In this document: piece after piece, positions 32,462 through 42,856 of the stretch
Layout: every line of letters starts with the position of its first letter
Position numbering within the stretch: position 1 is the stretch's first letter
From: CAYRVF01 sp964427535
GTDB taxonomy: Bacteria; Chloroflexota; Ktedonobacteria; Ktedonobacterales; JADMIN01
Assembly: GCA_964427535.1 (NCBI GenBank)
Contig: CAYRVF010000012.1
Location: forward strand, 1-58,487
Reading direction: 5' to 3'
Length of the DNA: 58,487 bases
Program-made: the position numbers and the translations under genes
The notes under the pieces: generated by a model
What the model saw: only the letters and a program-made list of their open reading frames with translations
The model's database searches: none
What the model was told of the DNA's origin: nothing

Positions 32462-35392
32462 CTAGGAGCGCGACTCGGATGTAGGCGTCTCGTTGCCGTC
32501 GTCGTCAGGATTCTCGACGATGTCGTCGGGCTCTGCCTCGATGCGATCCTGCGCGACATCCTCCGTGTCCTCGTCTTCGGCCATCGGGAGCGGGGGCACG
32601 TCCTCTTCGCCGGGAAGCGTCGTGGCCATCGCGGGAATCGCGCGACTGAGCGCGACGCTGCCCCGCAGCATGCCCTGCCACGCCTGGGCGAGCGTCGTTC
32701 GCACCAGACCCAAACGCTCACGCTGGTCGGCGGACTCGCGCGCGCGGCGGGTACCCGGCTTGCCCACGTCCCACAGATCACGCGCGTCGATCACCTGACC
32801 CAGCGCCGCCTGTACCTGCTGCGCGAGATCGATCGTCTGGTTCAGCGTGACGAGCAGATCGCCTTCGGCAAGATCGATTCGCTTGAGCAGCCCGCTGAGT
32901 GGCGCCCCACGCCACCAGTTCAGCGCGATGCTATGGAAGCTCTCGACGATGCCGGGACTGATGCTCACACCTTCCTCGTATTCGAGCGCCTGCACTAGCC
33001 GCTCCACACGGTAGACCTGCTGCCGCACACCCTGCAGCCGCTGCGAGAGCGTATAGAAGTTGCGCAGCGTGCGGTCGCTGTTGTCGTACGTAAACCAGCT
33101 CATCACGTCGGCCAGCTCGCCCGGATCGAGGTCCTCGAAGGCGTCGCTGAGCACGAGCTCGGTCAGCACGATTCCGGCTGGGTGGAAGATCGCGCGCAGC
33201 ATGCGGCCGCGCAGTGTCAGCTCGTCGTCTTCGTCGATGTAGCCGAGCATCCGCAGCACATAGACGGTCGCGTTCAGCTCGGCGGCAGCCGCGCGGCTAA
33301 GCGCCTGCGAACCATCCTGTCGCGCCCGCCGGCCCCGACGGGCAGAGAGCATGATCTCGTCCTCCGGCCGGGCGCGCCCGCCTCCCCACCGTCGATCGCG
33401 GCGCTGGAACTCGCGCAGGCTCGCGGCGACGGCATGGCGCAGCAGATCGAAGTCGCCTGGCCGCCAGAGGTTGAGCACCGAATTGTAGCGAATGGTGAAC
33501 GCGCTGACGACCGGCAGCAGCGGCGCCGTGAGCTGGGCAAAGGCCTGCTCGAACGGGTCCCACGGCGAGTAGAGCAGAATCGCCGCACCGTGCTCATCCA
33601 TTCCACGTCGGCCCGCCCGGCCGGTGAGCTGCTGATACTCGTTGGGCGTGAGCAGCCGCATCTGGGTGCCGTCGAACTTGCTCATGCTGCCCACGACGAC
33701 GCTGCGGGCGGGCATGTTGATGCCGAGCGCGAGCGTGTCGGTCGCGAAGACGGCGCGCAGCTCGCCGCGCGCGAAGAGCGTCTCGACCATCACCTTCAGC
33801 GCGGGCAACAGACCCGCGTGGTGAAAGCCGATGCCGCGTGGCAGCAGCGCGGCCATCCGGCGCACCTGATCGAGCTTCTGGTCTTCCTTCGGCAGCAGGC
33901 GCACCCACTGCTGCACCTCCTCGTGCAGGCGCGTGCGCTGCTCTGGGCTGACGAGCAGATGCCCGGCCGCGCTCTGCGCCGCCTCCTCCACGGCGCGCCG
34001 GCCAGGGAGGAAGTAGAGCGCGGGCAGCATTCCCGCGCTCCGAAGCGCGGTCAATACCTCGGATGGCTCGGGCGCGCGCTTCTGCTGAGGCTGCTCCTCT
34101 TCGGCGGAGGCGCTTGACGGTGCGGACGTCCCTCCCGAAGGCGTACCTGCTGCCTCGAGGCGCTCGCGCATTGTGCCCGAGCCAGGACGCGCCGGGCTTG
34201 CGGGCGTCTCGGACGTCTCCTCAGGATAGGCGTAGCGGCGGTGACGGTTGAGCATACGCGCCAGTTTGGCCTCGCCACCTACGCCGGGGAAGCGCTCGAC
34301 CCGGTGCCCATCGGCGTCCTGCACGAGATGCAGCTTGCCTTCATAGAAGAAGTAGTGCTCCAGCGGCACCGCGCGCTCGTCGTGGAAGATCAGCGACATG
34401 GGGCCATGCACCTGCGCGATCCACCGGCGCAGCTCGTCGGCATTGCTCACCGTCGCCGAGAGTCCCACGAAGGTGACGTGCGCGGGCGAGTGGATGATGG
34501 CTTCCTCCCACACCGGCCCACGCTCGGGATCGCTCAGATAGTGCAGCTCGTCGAAGATGACACAGCCCACGCCCGAGAGCTCCTCGTCGATGCGCGCGCG
34601 CCGGGCCATCGCCGCGACATCCGCTGCCTCGGCATCCTCACCGGCCACCACGACGCCGCGACGGGCGCGCGCCCGCACGGGAGCCACCAACTCGTCAGCC
34701 TCGGCGGCTGGCGACTGGCGCGCGACACGGCTGCCTTCGAGCAGCATGTTGCGGTAGATTTCTGTCGTCATCACGACGATCGGAGCGGCTGGGTTCTGCA
34801 CGATATCGCCGGTCAGCAGGCCCACCTCGCGCTCGCCATATTTCGCACGCAGATCCCGAAACTTCTGGTTCGAGAGCGCCTTCAGGGGCGCCGTATAGAT
34901 CGCCCGGTTGCCGTCTCGTCTTGCCTGCCAGATGGCGAATTCGGCGACCACGGTCTTTCCGGTGCCGGTCGGCGCGGCGACGAGCACCGAGCGCCCCTCG
35001 GCGAGATGGAACGCCGACTCCACCTGGAAGTCGTCGAGGGGAAAAGGCTCCCCGGTGACGAACTCCCCGACCAGCGCCGCTGCCTCCGGTGTGTGTGCGG
35101 GAATGTCGCTCTCCGGCCGCGAATACTCTTCGCGTTCTTCGCGTCGCGACCGCGAACGGTCAAATCGCTCGTCACCCGGCCGCCCGCGCCGCTGGTCGTT
35201 CGCGTAGCGGCTTTGGCGCGGTCCGCCATTGCCGCGACGCTCGCTGGAACGCCGCTGGCTGCCGTCCGCGCGCGCGCCGGAGGTCCGTGAGTCGCGCGCG
35301 CGGGAGCTCCGTTGCCCCTGCTCCGCATCCCGTCGCGCCGGACGCCGGCGCGGCCGATCTCCCTGCTCGTGGTCGTCTGTGTGCCTACTCAT
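32462..35392 (-). CDS. Ski2/Mtr4-like DExH RNA helicase
   Basis: 976 residues. N-terminal 90 residues are disordered and rich in R, S, D and G. The helicase core has VAAPTGTGKTVVAEFA (residues about 132-147), FDELHYL near 279, SATVSN, a second RecA domain with HHAGLLP and FATDTLALGINMP, and YQQLTGRAGRRG near 590. A long insert (about 390-450) separates the RecA domains. The C-terminal part matches the DSHCT/arch-associated region (WFTYDNSDRTLRNFYTLSQRLQ). An acidic tail closes the protein. It probably unwinds RNA for turnover. Its start overlaps the end of the diacylglycerol kinase gene by 8 bases. Confidence 0.9.
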   Translation of the reverse strand: MSRHTDDHEQGDRPRRRPARRDAEQGQRSSRARDSRTSGARADGSQRRSSERRGNGGPRQSRYANDQRRGRPGDERFDRSRSRREEREEYSRPESDIPAHTPEAAALVGEFVTGEPFPLDDFQVESAFHLAEGRSVLVAAPTGTGKTVVAEFAIWQARRDGNRAIYTAPLKALSNQKFRDLRAKYGEREVGLLTGDIVQNPAAPIVVMTTEIYRNMLLEGSRVARQSPAAEADELVAPVRARARRGVVVAGEDAEAADVAAMARRARIDEELSGVGCVIFDELHYLSDPERGPVWEEAIIHSPAHVTFVGLSATVSNADELRRWIAQVHGPMSLIFHDERAVPLEHYFFYEGKLHLVQDADGHRVERFPGVGGEAKLARMLNRHRRYAYPEETSETPASPARPGSGTMRERLEAAGTPSGGTSAPSSASAEEEQPQQKRAPEPSEVLTALRSAGMLPALYFLPGRRAVEEAAQSAAGHLLVSPEQRTRLHEEVQQWVRLLPKEDQKLDQVRRMAALLPRGIGFHHAGLLPALKVMVETLFARGELRAVFATDTLALGINMPARSVVVGSMSKFDGTQMRLLTPNEYQQLTGRAGRRGMDEHGAAILLYSPWDPFEQAFAQLTAPLLPVVSAFTIRYNSVLNLWRPGDFDLLRHAVAASLREFQRRDRRWGGGRARPEDEIMLSARRGRRARQDGSQALSRAAAAELNATVYVLRMLGYIDEDDELTLRGRMLRAIFHPAGIVLTELVLSDAFEDLDPGELADVMSWFTYDNSDRTLRNFYTLSQRLQGVRQQVYRVERLVQALEYEEGVSISPGIVESFHSIALNWWRGAPLSGLLKRIDLAEGDLLVTLNQTIDLAQQVQAALGQVIDARDLWDVGKPGTRRARESADQRERLGLVRTTLAQAWQGMLRGSVALSRAIPAMATTLPGEEDVPPLPMAEDEDTEDVAQDRIEAEPDDIVENPDDDGNETPTSESRS

Positions 35393-36587
35393 GTCTCTCG
35401 TCCTGATGATCCACGGGCGATGGTTGCCGGAGCATCTCGCTCTTCGGAACGAAAATTGGCACCTGCTCGCTCGTCACACGCACACGTGTCGGCGTATGCG
35501 TCCGAATCTCGCCGTCCAGCGTGATATCCATCGGCTTTTCAGTCCGGATGGTCACCGAGCGCGCCCTGAACCGCCGCATCCCTGGCAGCGCGAAGCCCAG
35601 CATCTCGTCGGCCGCGGTTGCGGTCTCTGGCGCGGCTCCACTGAACGACTCCTGTGGCGAGACACCGCCGGCATGCGGCGACTCGCGCAACCGGCCGAGC
35701 GCGGCAATCAGCGACTCCACGGTGGAGCGGAACTGGGCGGGGTCTAGCTCCTCGACAAGAAGGATATCGAGCAGGCGGTCGTGCAGATTCACACCCGGAA
35801 GGCGAAACTCCATGCTTCCACCAAAGACCGGCGTATTGACGATGCTGAGCTGCACTGCGCGGCTCTCCATCTCAACGCGGTCCCGCTGCTCTGGCTCGCT
35901 GAGCCCGTCAAAGCGCAAGTGCATAGGCACCGGCTTGTAACTCTTGAGTGACTCGATCGCCGAAGCGGCATAGGTGAGCGGACCCCACCGCTGCCGCCGC
36001 GCCACGTCCGTTGCCAGGCGCGCAAACTCGACGTTCATCCCTAACGTAAGCGCATGCAAGAAATAGGCCCCCCGCATCGGCGAGGGCGTGTCGGCGCCGC
36101 TGACATTCGCGCCCGACTCCGCGTCGTGCTCTCCCTCGACGGAGAGCGCGCCCGGCTCGGTAAGGGCAGGCAGCGCTTCTCCCCCGTCGATCTGCATCAC
36201 GTTCCCAGCCGCGATGACGCGCGCCGCCTCCGCGAGATCCAGCGGAATGCTCAGCGAGCGGGCGATGTCGTTGGCGGTCCCGAACGGCAATATGCCTAAC
36301 GGGAGGCCACTACCGCGCAGGTGTGTCGCGACGGCGCCGATCGTGCCATCGCCGCCTGCCGCGACAGCAGCGCGGAATCCCTGCTCCCGCCAGAGCGGTC
36401 CCTGGTCTACATGCTCGTCCAGCTCATTCACGAGCAGCCGCTGACCGACCGCTACTCCCGCATCCTGGAGGATGTGCGCCGCATCGACGCCGCCGCTGGC
36501 GTGGCCCGCGTGTGGGCTGACGACCAACACGACCGGTCCCCGGAATGGCTCGGCAGGCAGTGGCGAACCGTGTCCTTCTGGAGCCAT
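35385..36587 (-). CDS. diacylglycerol/lipid kinase family protein
   Basis: 400 residues, DAGK catalytic fold. VVLVVSPHAGHASGG is the phosphate-binding start; AVAAGGDGTIGAVATHL near 82 and LGILPFGTANDIARSL near 105 form the ATP site. The C-terminal beta domain includes LDILLVEEL and MDITLDGEI. ATG 36587 follows GGAGGAGGAA; the longer upstream frame is rejected. It probably phosphorylates a membrane lipid and lies in an envelope cluster with the O-antigen ligase. Confidence 0.87.
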   Translation of the reverse strand: MAPEGHGSPLPAEPFRGPVVLVVSPHAGHASGGVDAAHILQDAGVAVGQRLLVNELDEHVDQGPLWREQGFRAAVAAGGDGTIGAVATHLRGSGLPLGILPFGTANDIARSLSIPLDLAEAARVIAAGNVMQIDGGEALPALTEPGALSVEGEHDAESGANVSGADTPSPMRGAYFLHALTLGMNVEFARLATDVARRQRWGPLTYAASAIESLKSYKPVPMHLRFDGLSEPEQRDRVEMESRAVQLSIVNTPVFGGSMEFRLPGVNLHDRLLDILLVEELDPAQFRSTVESLIAALGRLRESPHAGGVSPQESFSGAAPETATAADEMLGFALPGMRRFRARSVTIRTEKPMDITLDGEIRTHTPTRVRVTSEQVPIFVPKSEMLRQPSPVDHQDERHE

Positions 36588-36947
36588 GCAATTCCTCCTC
36601 CGTGATACGTCCTGGCCCACAACATCCTCAATACGTTCCGAGGCGCCGCTCGGTAGCAACCGCTCGCCGCGAGCGGGCTTCGTGACGCCTCCCGTCACGG
36701 TAGGCTCACCTTCCCCAGTGTACCCAACATCTCGCCAGCACTCCGTGTTCATTCAATACGTACATGCTTGTGAGATACGATACGTGAACGCTTGCGCGTA
36801 GTCGCAAGCTCGCCTATACATCTATGGGGGTAACTCGTCTCCGTATGCTTCGTTGGGCGAGGCCGCAGAGGCACACGTCCGTCAGGCACACGCCTGCGAG
36901 TGTCGCCCTATGAGAGACTGGAAGCGAATGCAGTGAAAGGGTTGGTC
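36588..36947. other. divergent intergenic region DAGK / peroxiredoxin
   Basis: 360 bases. It contains the peroxiredoxin promoter and an inverted repeat, and two similar 17-base stretches (ATACGTACATGCTTGTG at 36756 and ATACGTGAACGCTTGCG at 36780) that may be tandem operator-like sites. No gene. Confidence 0.45.
36790..36820 (+). promoter_or_regulatory. peroxiredoxin promoter with overlapping inverted repeat
   Basis: -35 TTGCGC (36792-36797), 17-base spacer, -10 TATACA (36815-36820). The repeat GCTTGCG-N6-CGCAAGC (36790-36809) covers the -35 and half the spacer, a normal place for a repressor or activator. The leader is about 120 bases. Confidence 0.6.
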
Positions 36948-37424
36948 ATGCCGTCAGATACCGCTGTGAAAGTGGGCGATCCGGCCCCTGACTTTACGTT
37001 GCCGACACAATCGGGCGCGACCGTGCGCCTGAGTGATTTTCACGGCAAGCGCGTCGTCGTGCTCTACTTTTACCCCAAGGACAATACTCGCGGCTGCACG
37101 GCTGAGGCGTGCGCCTTTCGCGACAGTTACGAGGTCTTTACCGATGCCGGTGCGGAGGTCATCGGCATCAGCGCGGACAACGTGGACTCGCACGAGCAGT
37201 TCGCGTCGCAGTACCGGCTGCCGTTCATTCTCGCCAGCGACGAGCGCGGCGCGGTGCGCAAGGCCTACGGTGTGCCCACCACGTTCGGCATCCTGCCGGG
37301 CCGGGTTACCTATGTGATCGATCGGGACGGCGTCGTACGCCACATCTTCTCGTCGATGATGAACTTCGACCAGCACGTGACCGAAGCGCTCACCACCGTC
37401 AAGCAGCTCCAGGCCGAAGCCTAG
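36948..37424 (+). CDS. bcp: peroxiredoxin, BCP/PrxQ type
   Basis: Thiol peroxidase of 158 residues. It begins KVGDPAPDFTLPTQSGATVRLSDF. Peroxidatic Cys50 and resolving Cys55 lie in GCTAEACAFRD, the PrxQ five-residue spacing. ATG 36948 is preferred (AAAGGG upstream); GTG 36900 is a longer alternative. It detoxifies peroxides using a thioredoxin-like donor. Confidence 0.92.
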   Translation: MPSDTAVKVGDPAPDFTLPTQSGATVRLSDFHGKRVVVLYFYPKDNTRGCTAEACAFRDSYEVFTDAGAEVIGISADNVDSHEQFASQYRLPFILASDERGAVRKAYGVPTTFGILPGRVTYVIDRDGVVRHIFSSMMNFDQHVTEALTTVKQLQAEA

Positions 37425-37454
37425 CGTACGCTGGCCTATGGCTGGCCCTCGCCC

Positions 37455-37560
37455 GCCTCCTCTCTCCCACCGTCAGGTGGGAGAGAGGAGGCAGCTGCAC
37501 GCGGCGTGATGCGCTGGCGTCCAGGTTCCCCTTTGTCCTGGCGTGAGCCGGGGGAAGAGG
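37455..37560. repeat. composite hairpin repeat, family C
   Basis: Unit 1 is a perfect 17-bp stem (37455-37471 with 37476-37492, 4-base loop). Unit 2 is TTCCCC-N19-GGGGAA (37526-37556) with GGCGTGAGCCGGGG inside. It lies between the convergent peroxiredoxin and response-regulator genes; a relative is at 54391-54508. Confidence 0.6.
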
Positions 37561-37581
37561 TCAGGGATGCGGTCCTGCCGC

Positions 37582-38318
<737 letters not shown>

Positions 38319-38322
<4 letters not shown>

Positions 38323-39662
38323 GAGAGCTGCCCTCGCGCGACGGGCGCATCCACACGCAGCTCCACCAGATCACAGCCCAGCGCGCCGGCGGAGCAGCTC
38401 GGAGCACTTGGGCCCCTCAGTGCGGGCAGCGAGCACAAGTCGGCGGCGCCGTGGGGGATGCGCGCCTCGACCCGCCAGCCTCCCTTCGGATCGGGCGCCG
38501 CGCTGAGGGAGCCGCCAAGCAAGGCGAACCGCTCGCGCATGCCAATCATGCCGTAGCCGGGCGCATGTCCGTCTTCGCTCGACGACGCGCCCTGGCCGTT
38601 ATCACGCACAAGCAAGACTGCCTCGCGTGCGTCCACCCGTAGCCGCACCAGCACCTTCGACGCCCGGGCGTGCTTGCGAATGTTCGTCAACGACTCTTGC
38701 ACACAGCGATACAGGGCAATGCGAACCTCAGTCGGGAGATCCTGCGCGGGGCCCTCCACGTCGAGCACGACCTCGGTGCCGTCCAAACCTTCCTGGCAGG
38801 CGCCAATAAGCCGCTCAAGCGCACCCGCGAACGACGACGCGGTGGGGTCCGACGGACGCAGCGCGCCGACCGACTCGCGCACCTCGCGCAGACAGTCGGA
38901 GGCCACCCTGCGCGCCTCGCCAAGCTCGTCCCGCAGGCGGGGGTCGCGCATCTCATCCAGCTTGAGCGCGGTTTCGAGCTTCACCGCGAGCAGTGTCAGA
39001 TGGTGGCCGAGCGTATCGTGAATCTCACGTGCCATCCGGTTGCGCTCACGGGTGACGGCCAGCTCTTCCACCTCGTTGGCGTATGCGCGAAGCTGGTCCT
39101 GGGCGTCTTCGAGCTGCGCGACAAGCGCCTCGGCTCGGGCGCGCTGGATATGCTGCTGGCGCACCACACGCGGCAGGAAGAAGCAGAACGCCCAGGCGGG
39201 CAGCATGGTAAGTTGGCTCTGCGCAAACTGAGGGATGCCCGCTAGCACAAGCAGCACCGAACTCGACAGCCCCCAGACGACAGCCGACAGCAAGAGCGCA
39301 AGCCCCCACCCATAGAGTGAAGAGACAACCGAGATCGTCACGAGTGCGAGCAGCCAGTCCCAGCCCATTCCGGCGAGTGTAGCGGCGACAACCAGGGTCG
39401 TCGCGGCGATGAAGCCACTGGCGAACGCCGCGACTCTACGGGGTGAGCTGCGCAGCATGCTCAGACGGTAGTACATCGTCAGCCAGGCGAGATTGCCGCC
39501 CGTCAACAGAATGAGCCCCAGCGGAGTGATGGTCCGTGAGGTCAGCAGCGAGTCGAGATAGCCTATGATGATGGTGCCGTAGGCGGCGATATCCATGAGG
39601 CCCGTCGGGTCCCATCGCGCCGTGGCGAATCGCACAGCCCCCCGGCTGACAGGGATCTCCAT
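38319..39662 (-). CDS. NarL-class sensor histidine kinase
   Basis: 447 residues. About five to six hydrophobic helices (residues about 20-150) form the sensor. HisKA_3 has AREIHDTLGHHLTLLAVKLE with the phospho-accepting His, and the HATPase domain has VQESLTNIRKHA, VRDNGQG and GYGMIGMRERFALLGG. ATG 39662 is chosen with AAGGA 8-9 bases upstream; ATG 39671 is nearly equal. The far longer open frame to 40307 is not credible. Partner of the response regulator at 37582. Confidence 0.88.
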
Positions 39663-40510
39663 AGTGACCATCCTTCCCTTCTTCAACCGGATCGCCGTGC
39701 AGCATACACGGATAGTATATCGCCCGCTGACTCCGTTACGTCCTCGCGTATGGATGTGTGGCGGACCTCCGTGGTAACCTGCCCGTCCCTGTGTTGATGT
39801 ACGGCGACGCGGGCCTCGGGGTTCGAGGGCCGTGCGCCTGTGAGCATGAGTGGGTGCGCATCTGGCGCGATGATTGCTGCTAGCAGGAGTATTGGGGTCG
39901 AATTCTATGGCAGCACACGACCGGGACATACCTGACCGTGTCCCCAGGCACAATGACCGCGTCAGGATGTCCGCTCTACAGGAAGGACCCGACCAGGCGG
40001 CACCCACTTGGCCCACGCGACGCCGCGCCACGAGCGCACGGCGGAGGGCGGAGCCGCACTCCCGCAGAACTGCCGGCGCCGATGCCGAGCACCGGCGCTC
40101 CGCCGCACAGCGCGACAGTCTACAATGCGACAGCATTATGCAAAGCGTGTGCGGATATACGATCAATGTCTGTATAATGTCGGCCGGGGCAAACGCTACG
40201 GCCCGCGCATGGCAGAACAGGCGGGGCGTGCCGGGGAGCGTGTGGCAGACGACGCCATGACCGCGAAATTTTCGGCCCGCATGTAATACTTTTGTAAGTA
40301 AAGTCATGCACGCTGGCTACACACACTTCCAAAGAGAAAGTAAGGTATACTGGAGAACAAAAGTCAGGTGCTCACCTGATGTAGCGCTCTCCGTTTAGTG
40401 GATACACTTAGCCAAGCCTAAACAAAATTTGTGCAGAGCCGCGTGCGGCTGGTGGCGTCAGACGGGCGCCCGGTGGGGAACCCAAGGGGTCTAGCAGGAG
40501 GAAGCACAAC
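39663..40510. other. 848-base divergent intergenic region upstream of the sigma factor
   Basis: No credible gene. A perfect TATAAT at 40173-40178 and a TATACT at 40346-40351 are candidate -10 elements toward the sigma gene. A perfect palindrome TCAGGTG-CT-CACCTGA (40364-40379) lies just downstream of the second. Its length and AT-rich patch near 40280-40360 suggest a regulated leader. Confidence 0.5.
40346..40379 (+). promoter_or_regulatory. candidate sigma-gene promoter and operator palindrome
   Basis: -10 TATACT (40346-40351) with a weak -35, followed by the 7-bp-arm palindrome TCAGGTG-CT-CACCTGA at about +7 to +22, where a repressor could act. About 130 bases separate it from the ATG. Confidence 0.45.
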
Positions 40511-41554
40511 ATGGCTGCTCCGCATCCACATACGATCGACGAGACCGCTGATCGACTGTTACTGTCGGCAATCTCGGAGATGATCGCTCCCTCGGGCGAC
40601 GGACGTGACGGCAAGTCCTCTCTCCTCGCGGAGGACCGCGAGCCAACTGATGCCGAGCTGGAGGAGCTCAGCAAGGAAGAGGAAGACGCGCTCTATGGTC
40701 GGGGCGCGGGGTCCTATGGTGGCGCGGACGGTAGCGAAGACGCCTTCCAGAGCTATCTGCACGATATTCGTGGCCTGCTGCTGCTCTCGCACGACGAAGA
40801 GATCATTCTCGCGAAGCGCTCCCAGGCGGGCGACATCCGGGCAAGGAAGCGCCTGGTCGAGGCGAACCTGCGGCTCGTGATCTCTATCGCCCGCCGCTAC
40901 ACGAATTCAGGCGTGCCGCTCATCGACCTCATCCAGGAAGGCAACCTCGGCCTGATGCGCGCGGCCGAGAAGTTCGACTGGCGGCGTGGCTGCCACTTCG
41001 GCACCTATGCAACCTGGTGGATACGCCAGGCCATCAGCAGAGCGGCCGGTGAGCAATCGCGCCTGATCCACCTGCCGGAGCACGTCGCGACCCGCCTACG
41101 CAAGGTGCGCCGCGTCGCCTCGCAGCTCTCGCAGGAGAACGGCGGCGACCCGCTCGCGGTCCAGATCGCCGAAGCCGCCAACATGCCATCCGAAGAAGTT
41201 GACGACCTGCTGCATATCACTGAGCAGCCCGTCTCGCTCGATGCCCCCGCCGATACCGACAACCGCCTCGCCCTTGCGGACACACTCGAAGATATTGGTG
41301 TGCAGACGCCCGCCGACATCGCCTCGCAGCATCTGCTCGGCGAGGAGCTTCACCGGGCGCTCTCGCAGCTCACCACCCGCGAGCGCTCGGTCATCATCTT
41401 GCGTTATGGCATCGGCGACGGCCGCAGCCGCACGCTGCTTGAGGTCGGCAAAGAGCTGGGCATCTCGCGCGAACGTGTGCGTCAGCTTGAGATGGTCGCC
41501 CTCGCGAAGCTGCGCTCGGCCAACACCACGCAATCACTCCGCGAGTTGGCCTGA
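40511..41554 (+). CDS. RNA polymerase sigma factor, group 2 (RpoD/SigA-like)
   Basis: 347 residues. The N-terminus is acidic (residues 1-80) and lacks a full region 1.1. Region 1.2/2 starts DAFQSYLHDIRGLLLLSHDEEI. Region 2.3-2.4 contains EKFDWRRGCHFGTYATWWIRQAISRA. Region 3 follows, then region 4 with LTTRERSVIILRYGIGDG and ISRERVRQLEMVALAKLR. It is probably an alternative housekeeping-type sigma used under stress. AGGAGG lies 8-9 bases before the ATG. Confidence 0.92.
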   Translation: MAAPHPHTIDETADRLLLSAISEMIAPSGDGRDGKSSLLAEDREPTDAELEELSKEEEDALYGRGAGSYGGADGSEDAFQSYLHDIRGLLLLSHDEEIILAKRSQAGDIRARKRLVEANLRLVISIARRYTNSGVPLIDLIQEGNLGLMRAAEKFDWRRGCHFGTYATWWIRQAISRAAGEQSRLIHLPEHVATRLRKVRRVASQLSQENGGDPLAVQIAEAANMPSEEVDDLLHITEQPVSLDAPADTDNRLALADTLEDIGVQTPADIASQHLLGEELHRALSQLTTRERSVIILRYGIGDGRSRTLLEVGKELGISRERVRQLEMVALAKLRSANTTQSLRELA

Positions 41555-41613
41555 GCGCCAGACTCGTTTCCGCGAGGAGCAAGGGTTCGCCCTTGCCCTC
41601 GCTGCACATAAAG

Positions 41614-41650
41614 AGCGGACGCCCAGGAGGAATCGCCTCAAGCGTCCGCT
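41614..41650. terminator. terminator between convergent sigma and PLDc_N genes
   Basis: 9-bp arms AGCGGACGC (41614-41622) and GCGTCCGCT (41642-41650), followed by TCATTGTGT on the plus strand. Likely bidirectional by position. Confidence 0.5.
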
Positions 41651-41702
41651 TCATTGTGTCTCGCGCGATACGTTTACCTGGCGAGCAGGCAGGGCAGCGC
41701 CT

Positions 41703-41912
41703 TTACCAGAGATCGCCGCGACCGAGCAGAATGTAGAGAATCGGTCCAATCCCCCAGATGAGACAGACGATACCCCACAGCACCTTCTCGCCACCGCTGA
41801 GCTCAGAGCGCGTGGCAAGGTCAATCCATGCGAGCACGACCGCAATCGGGTGCAAGAATACCGCAATCAAAATCTCGATGAGAAGCTTTGTGCCGCTGGT
41901 CCGTTGCCGCAC
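41703..41912 (-). CDS. PLDc_N-type small membrane protein
   Basis: 69 residues, two hydrophobic helices. The end LWGIVCLIWGIGPILYILLGRGDLW matches the short PLDc N-terminal domain found as stand-alone membrane proteins. No catalytic domain follows, so its job is unknown. It is convergent with the sigma factor gene. Confidence 0.72.
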   Translation of the reverse strand: MRQRTSGTKLLIEILIAVFLHPIAVVLAWIDLATRSELSGGEKVLWGIVCLIWGIGPILYILLGRGDLW

Positions 41913-41995
41913 AGGCTGCCTCCTTCACCTATCACGTACCACGCCCGCCTGAGACACACGCGACTCTCCGGCGACGCCTACTGCGTATACGCAAG

Positions 41996-42514
41996 CTAGT
42001 GGTGATCGGGTTGCAGTTGCTGGCCCGCCGCGTTCGAGACGATCATGATGCCGTTGTCTCCGATGCGTAGCACCTCGTCCGCCGGAAACGATGGCTCGTT
42101 GTGCCGCAGTCGCTCCCACATCGATCCCGCCAGCACGTACGAGAGCACCGTATGCGCATCGTCATCGATCTGGAGCGCGCTAACCGTGCCGAGCAGGTGC
42201 CCGTCTTCGGTGACGACCTTCGTCCCTTCAGCCTGCTTGAGCGTGACCGCATGTGCCAGCTCCGCGAAGCGATCCTCATCGTTGATCGCGTCTGGCGAAC
42301 CGATGGTGAGCGCGTCCCGACCAATGGCGGACACATTGTCACGTGGCAACGCCTCAGTATGCCCGAAGATGCCGCCACCGCTCATCTTCACTCGAAAGCC
42401 AAGCACCTGCCGGTACGCGGCATCGAAAAGGATATCGTCCACCTCGCCGACCTTCTGAGCGTTCGCGAGATTGACGACCGCCCGCCGCGTCAGATCCCGT
42501 GCATTCATTGCCAT
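41996..42514 (-). CDS. PRC-barrel domain protein
   Basis: 172 residues with two PRC-barrel repeats: VNLANAQKVGEVDDILFDAAYRQVLG and later TEDGHLLGTVSALQIDDD. The family includes ribosome maturation and photosynthetic reaction-centre proteins; stand-alone members are probably stress or storage adaptors. GAAGGAG lies 6-7 bases upstream of the ATG. Confidence 0.8.
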   Translation of the reverse strand: MAMNARDLTRRAVVNLANAQKVGEVDDILFDAAYRQVLGFRVKMSGGGIFGHTEALPRDNVSAIGRDALTIGSPDAINDEDRFAELAHAVTLKQAEGTKVVTEDGHLLGTVSALQIDDDAHTVLSYVLAGSMWERLRHNEPSFPADEVLRIGDNGIMIVSNAAGQQLQPDHH

Positions 42515-42856
42515 GTTGCTCCTTCATGTCTGGCTTGGACGCCCACCTGAAGGCCATCCTCATCCTATCCTTCACTCGTGCGAACGCCGAACACGCTCTT
42601 CCTGCATACAGGCAGATTTCGCATATCTCGTTCCAGTTCAGCGCGTGGGCCCCGGCCGACCGTGGCTGATAACAACCGGGCTGAGGGTATCGCGACGGCC
42701 GCTAAACGGCCGCTAAGAGGAGTGCGCGATGGCGCTCGCGCGACGGCACGTGGCACAAAACCTGCTTCCATGCGTCTGACCCAAGCGAGTCGAGACGCAT
42801 GCCACACGTCGCGACTGGCAGTCACACTCTGAGATCAACCACCGAGGAGCGAGCAC
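42515..42856. other. divergent intergenic region PRC / histidine kinase
   Basis: 342 bases. An 11-base perfect tandem duplication ACGGCCGCTAA (42695-42716) lies mid-region. A 9-bp-arm hairpin CATGCGTCT / AGACGCATG (42769-42801) lies 55 bases before the kinase start and would be in its leader. No gene. Confidence 0.5.

Noticed and set aside
39874..40260. 128-codon plus-strand frame upstream of the sigma gene
   Set aside because: Arg-rich with no ribosome site and no recognisable fold; competing frames overlap it, so it is likely a shadow.
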